Assembly (NCBI GenBank): GCA_002403295.1
Contig: DHHN01000033.1
Coordinates: 4,769 to 11,399, forward strand
Source: a bacterium UBP1_UBA4771
GTDB lineage: Bacteria; Krumholzibacteriota; Krumholzibacteriia; Krumholzibacteriales; Krumholzibacteriaceae
Reading direction: 5' to 3'
DNA length: 6,631 nucleotides
Within the stretch, counting starts at the first letter, position 1; each line of letters starts with the position of its first letter. Below the pieces are notes generated by a model, which was not told the origin of the DNA, made no database searches, and saw only the letters and a program-made list of their open reading frames with translations. The position numbers were made by a program, and so were the translations under genes. Below, piece by piece: positions 6,043 to 6,631 of the stretch.

Positions 6043-6631
6043 GCATGATGCGCGCGTCGGCGGCGGCCGCGCGGCGCGACGAGCAGATCACCGGATTGAG
6101 ATCGATCGACTCGACCTCCCCCACGATCGCCATGACGAGATCCGAAAAGCCGAGCAGCAGTTTCTCGATCGCCTCGCGGCTCGCCGGCTCCTTGCCGCGG
6201 AAACCCTCGAGGAGACGGCGCCCCCGCAGGCAGCGGATCATGGACTCGACGTCGCGCGGGGAGATCGGGGCCATGCGGATCGCCACGTCCTGGTAGATCT
6301 CGACCCCGACGCCGCCGATGCCGAGGAGGATCACCGGACCGAACTGCGCGTCGTTCTTGGCGCCGACGATGAGCTCGACGCCCGAGAGCGTCTCGTCGAC
6401 GACGACCCCCTGAAAGGCCTCGATCCGGCTGAACCGCTCGAACGCCGCCCTGAGGTCGCTTTCGCTCGCGACGCCAATCGCGACGCCGCCGACCTCGGTC
6501 TTGTGAACGACGCGCGGCGAGACGACCTTCACGACGACCGGATAGCCGATCTCGGTCGCGGCCGCCGCCGCCTGATCGGCGTTGCCGGCCCACGCGAACC
6601 GCGGCACGTCCACGCCCGCGAGCGCGAGAAT
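6014..6631 (-). CDS. ATP-grasp subunit/domain of ADP-forming acetate/acyl-CoA synthetase (5' partial)
   Basis: About 205 residues are visible; the frame stays open to the window edge at 6631, and the family N-terminal segment (before VDVPRF) is incomplete, so the start is outside. It belongs to the ATP-grasp family found in the beta subunit, or the C-terminal part of fused forms, of NDP-forming acetyl-CoA synthetases, which interconvert acyl-CoA + ADP + Pi with acid + CoA + ATP. Visible signatures in order are GYPVVVKVVSP (ATP-binding Lys), HKTEVGGVAIG (the conserved His, known as a phosphohistidine site in ACD enzymes, at 6503-6505), GVELIVGAKNDAQFGPV, LGIGGVGVEIYQDVAIRMAPIS and SIDLNPV (Asp-x-Asn metal/ATP site). 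All expected residues appear present. Cytoplasmic. It is convergent with the regulator, so it is not in the same operon. Its last 8 codons and stop lie within the regulator gene, giving a short IPPQGPRL tail beyond the usual family end near DARIML. Whether the alpha (CoA-binding) part is fused or separate cannot be seen. Confidence 0.9.
   Translation of the reverse strand: MLALAGVDVPRFAWAGNADQAAAAATEIGYPVVVKVVSPRVVHKTEVGGVAIGVASESDLRAAFERFSRIEAFQGVVVDETLSGVELIVGAKNDAQFGPVILLGIGGVGVEIYQDVAIRMAPISPRDVESMIRCLRGRRLLEGFRGKEPASREAIEKLLLGFSDLVMAIVGEVESIDLNPVICSSRRAAAADARIMLIPPQGPRL

Noticed and set aside
4620..6296. A 558-codon + strand frame running through the regulator and past its stop
   Set aside because: Arg-rich off-frame reading of the regulator that continues across the antisense of the ATP-grasp gene; no domain and no supporting ribosome site.
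1..6631. Frequent GAGCTC palindromes as possible operators or repeats
   Set aside because: They coincide with Glu-Leu codon pairs (GAG CTC) in frame and follow from codon bias; spacing is irregular.

Overview
The window is about two-thirds G+C and almost entirely coding. Codon use is strongly C/G-ending, with CTC the preferred leucine codon, and it looks the same in all four genes, so nothing suggests recent transfer. The gene set points to an anaerobic or facultatively anaerobic bacterium: an iron-sulfur/flavin oxidoreductase of the GltD plus NuoG/formate-dehydrogenase type, a soluble two-component system, and an ADP-forming acyl-CoA synthetase-type ATP-grasp subunit. The style of the kinase resembles those of Deltaproteobacteria and uncultivated anaerobic phyla, but the phylum cannot be fixed from this sequence alone.

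Layout: (1) 1-2616, + strand, the C-terminal ~871 residues of a large redox protein whose 5' end lies before the window. It carries the second half of a GltD-like FAD/NAD(P) module, a cysteine-rich connector, a two-cluster ferredoxin domain, and a NuoG/FdhA-like molybdopterin-fold module that has lost the catalytic Cys/Sec ligand position. (2) After a 22-base gap with a strong Shine-Dalgarno, 2639-4684 encodes a cytoplasmic histidine kinase (PAS, GAF-like, coiled coil, Cys-bearing PAS, HisKA, HATPase). (3) Overlapping it by 4 bases, 4681-6042 encodes a response regulator with the architecture of an NtrC-type sigma-54 activator (receiver, AAA+, Fis-like tail). (4) Convergent on the - strand, 6631-6014 encodes the C-terminal part of an ATP-grasp acyl-CoA synthetase (ADP-forming) subunit, which overlaps the regulator tail-to-tail by 29 bases.

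Genes 1 to 3 look like one transcription unit, so the two-component system probably senses or controls the redox state or pathway served by the oxidoreductase. The most striking observation is in the regulator. Its receiver and Walker A look intact, but the GAFTGA loop, Walker B acidic pair, glutamate-switch Asn, sensor I Asn, both arginine fingers and the sensor II Arg are all replaced, and the DNA-recognition helix is atypical. It looks like a phosphorylation-controlled pseudo-ATPase derived from a sigma-54 activator, which would not act by the standard mechanism. The oxidoreductase shows a parallel pattern: a molybdoenzyme fold retained without its metal-ligand residue.

There is no intergenic stretch over 22 bases, and I see no RNA gene, CRISPR array, mobile element or convincing terminator.
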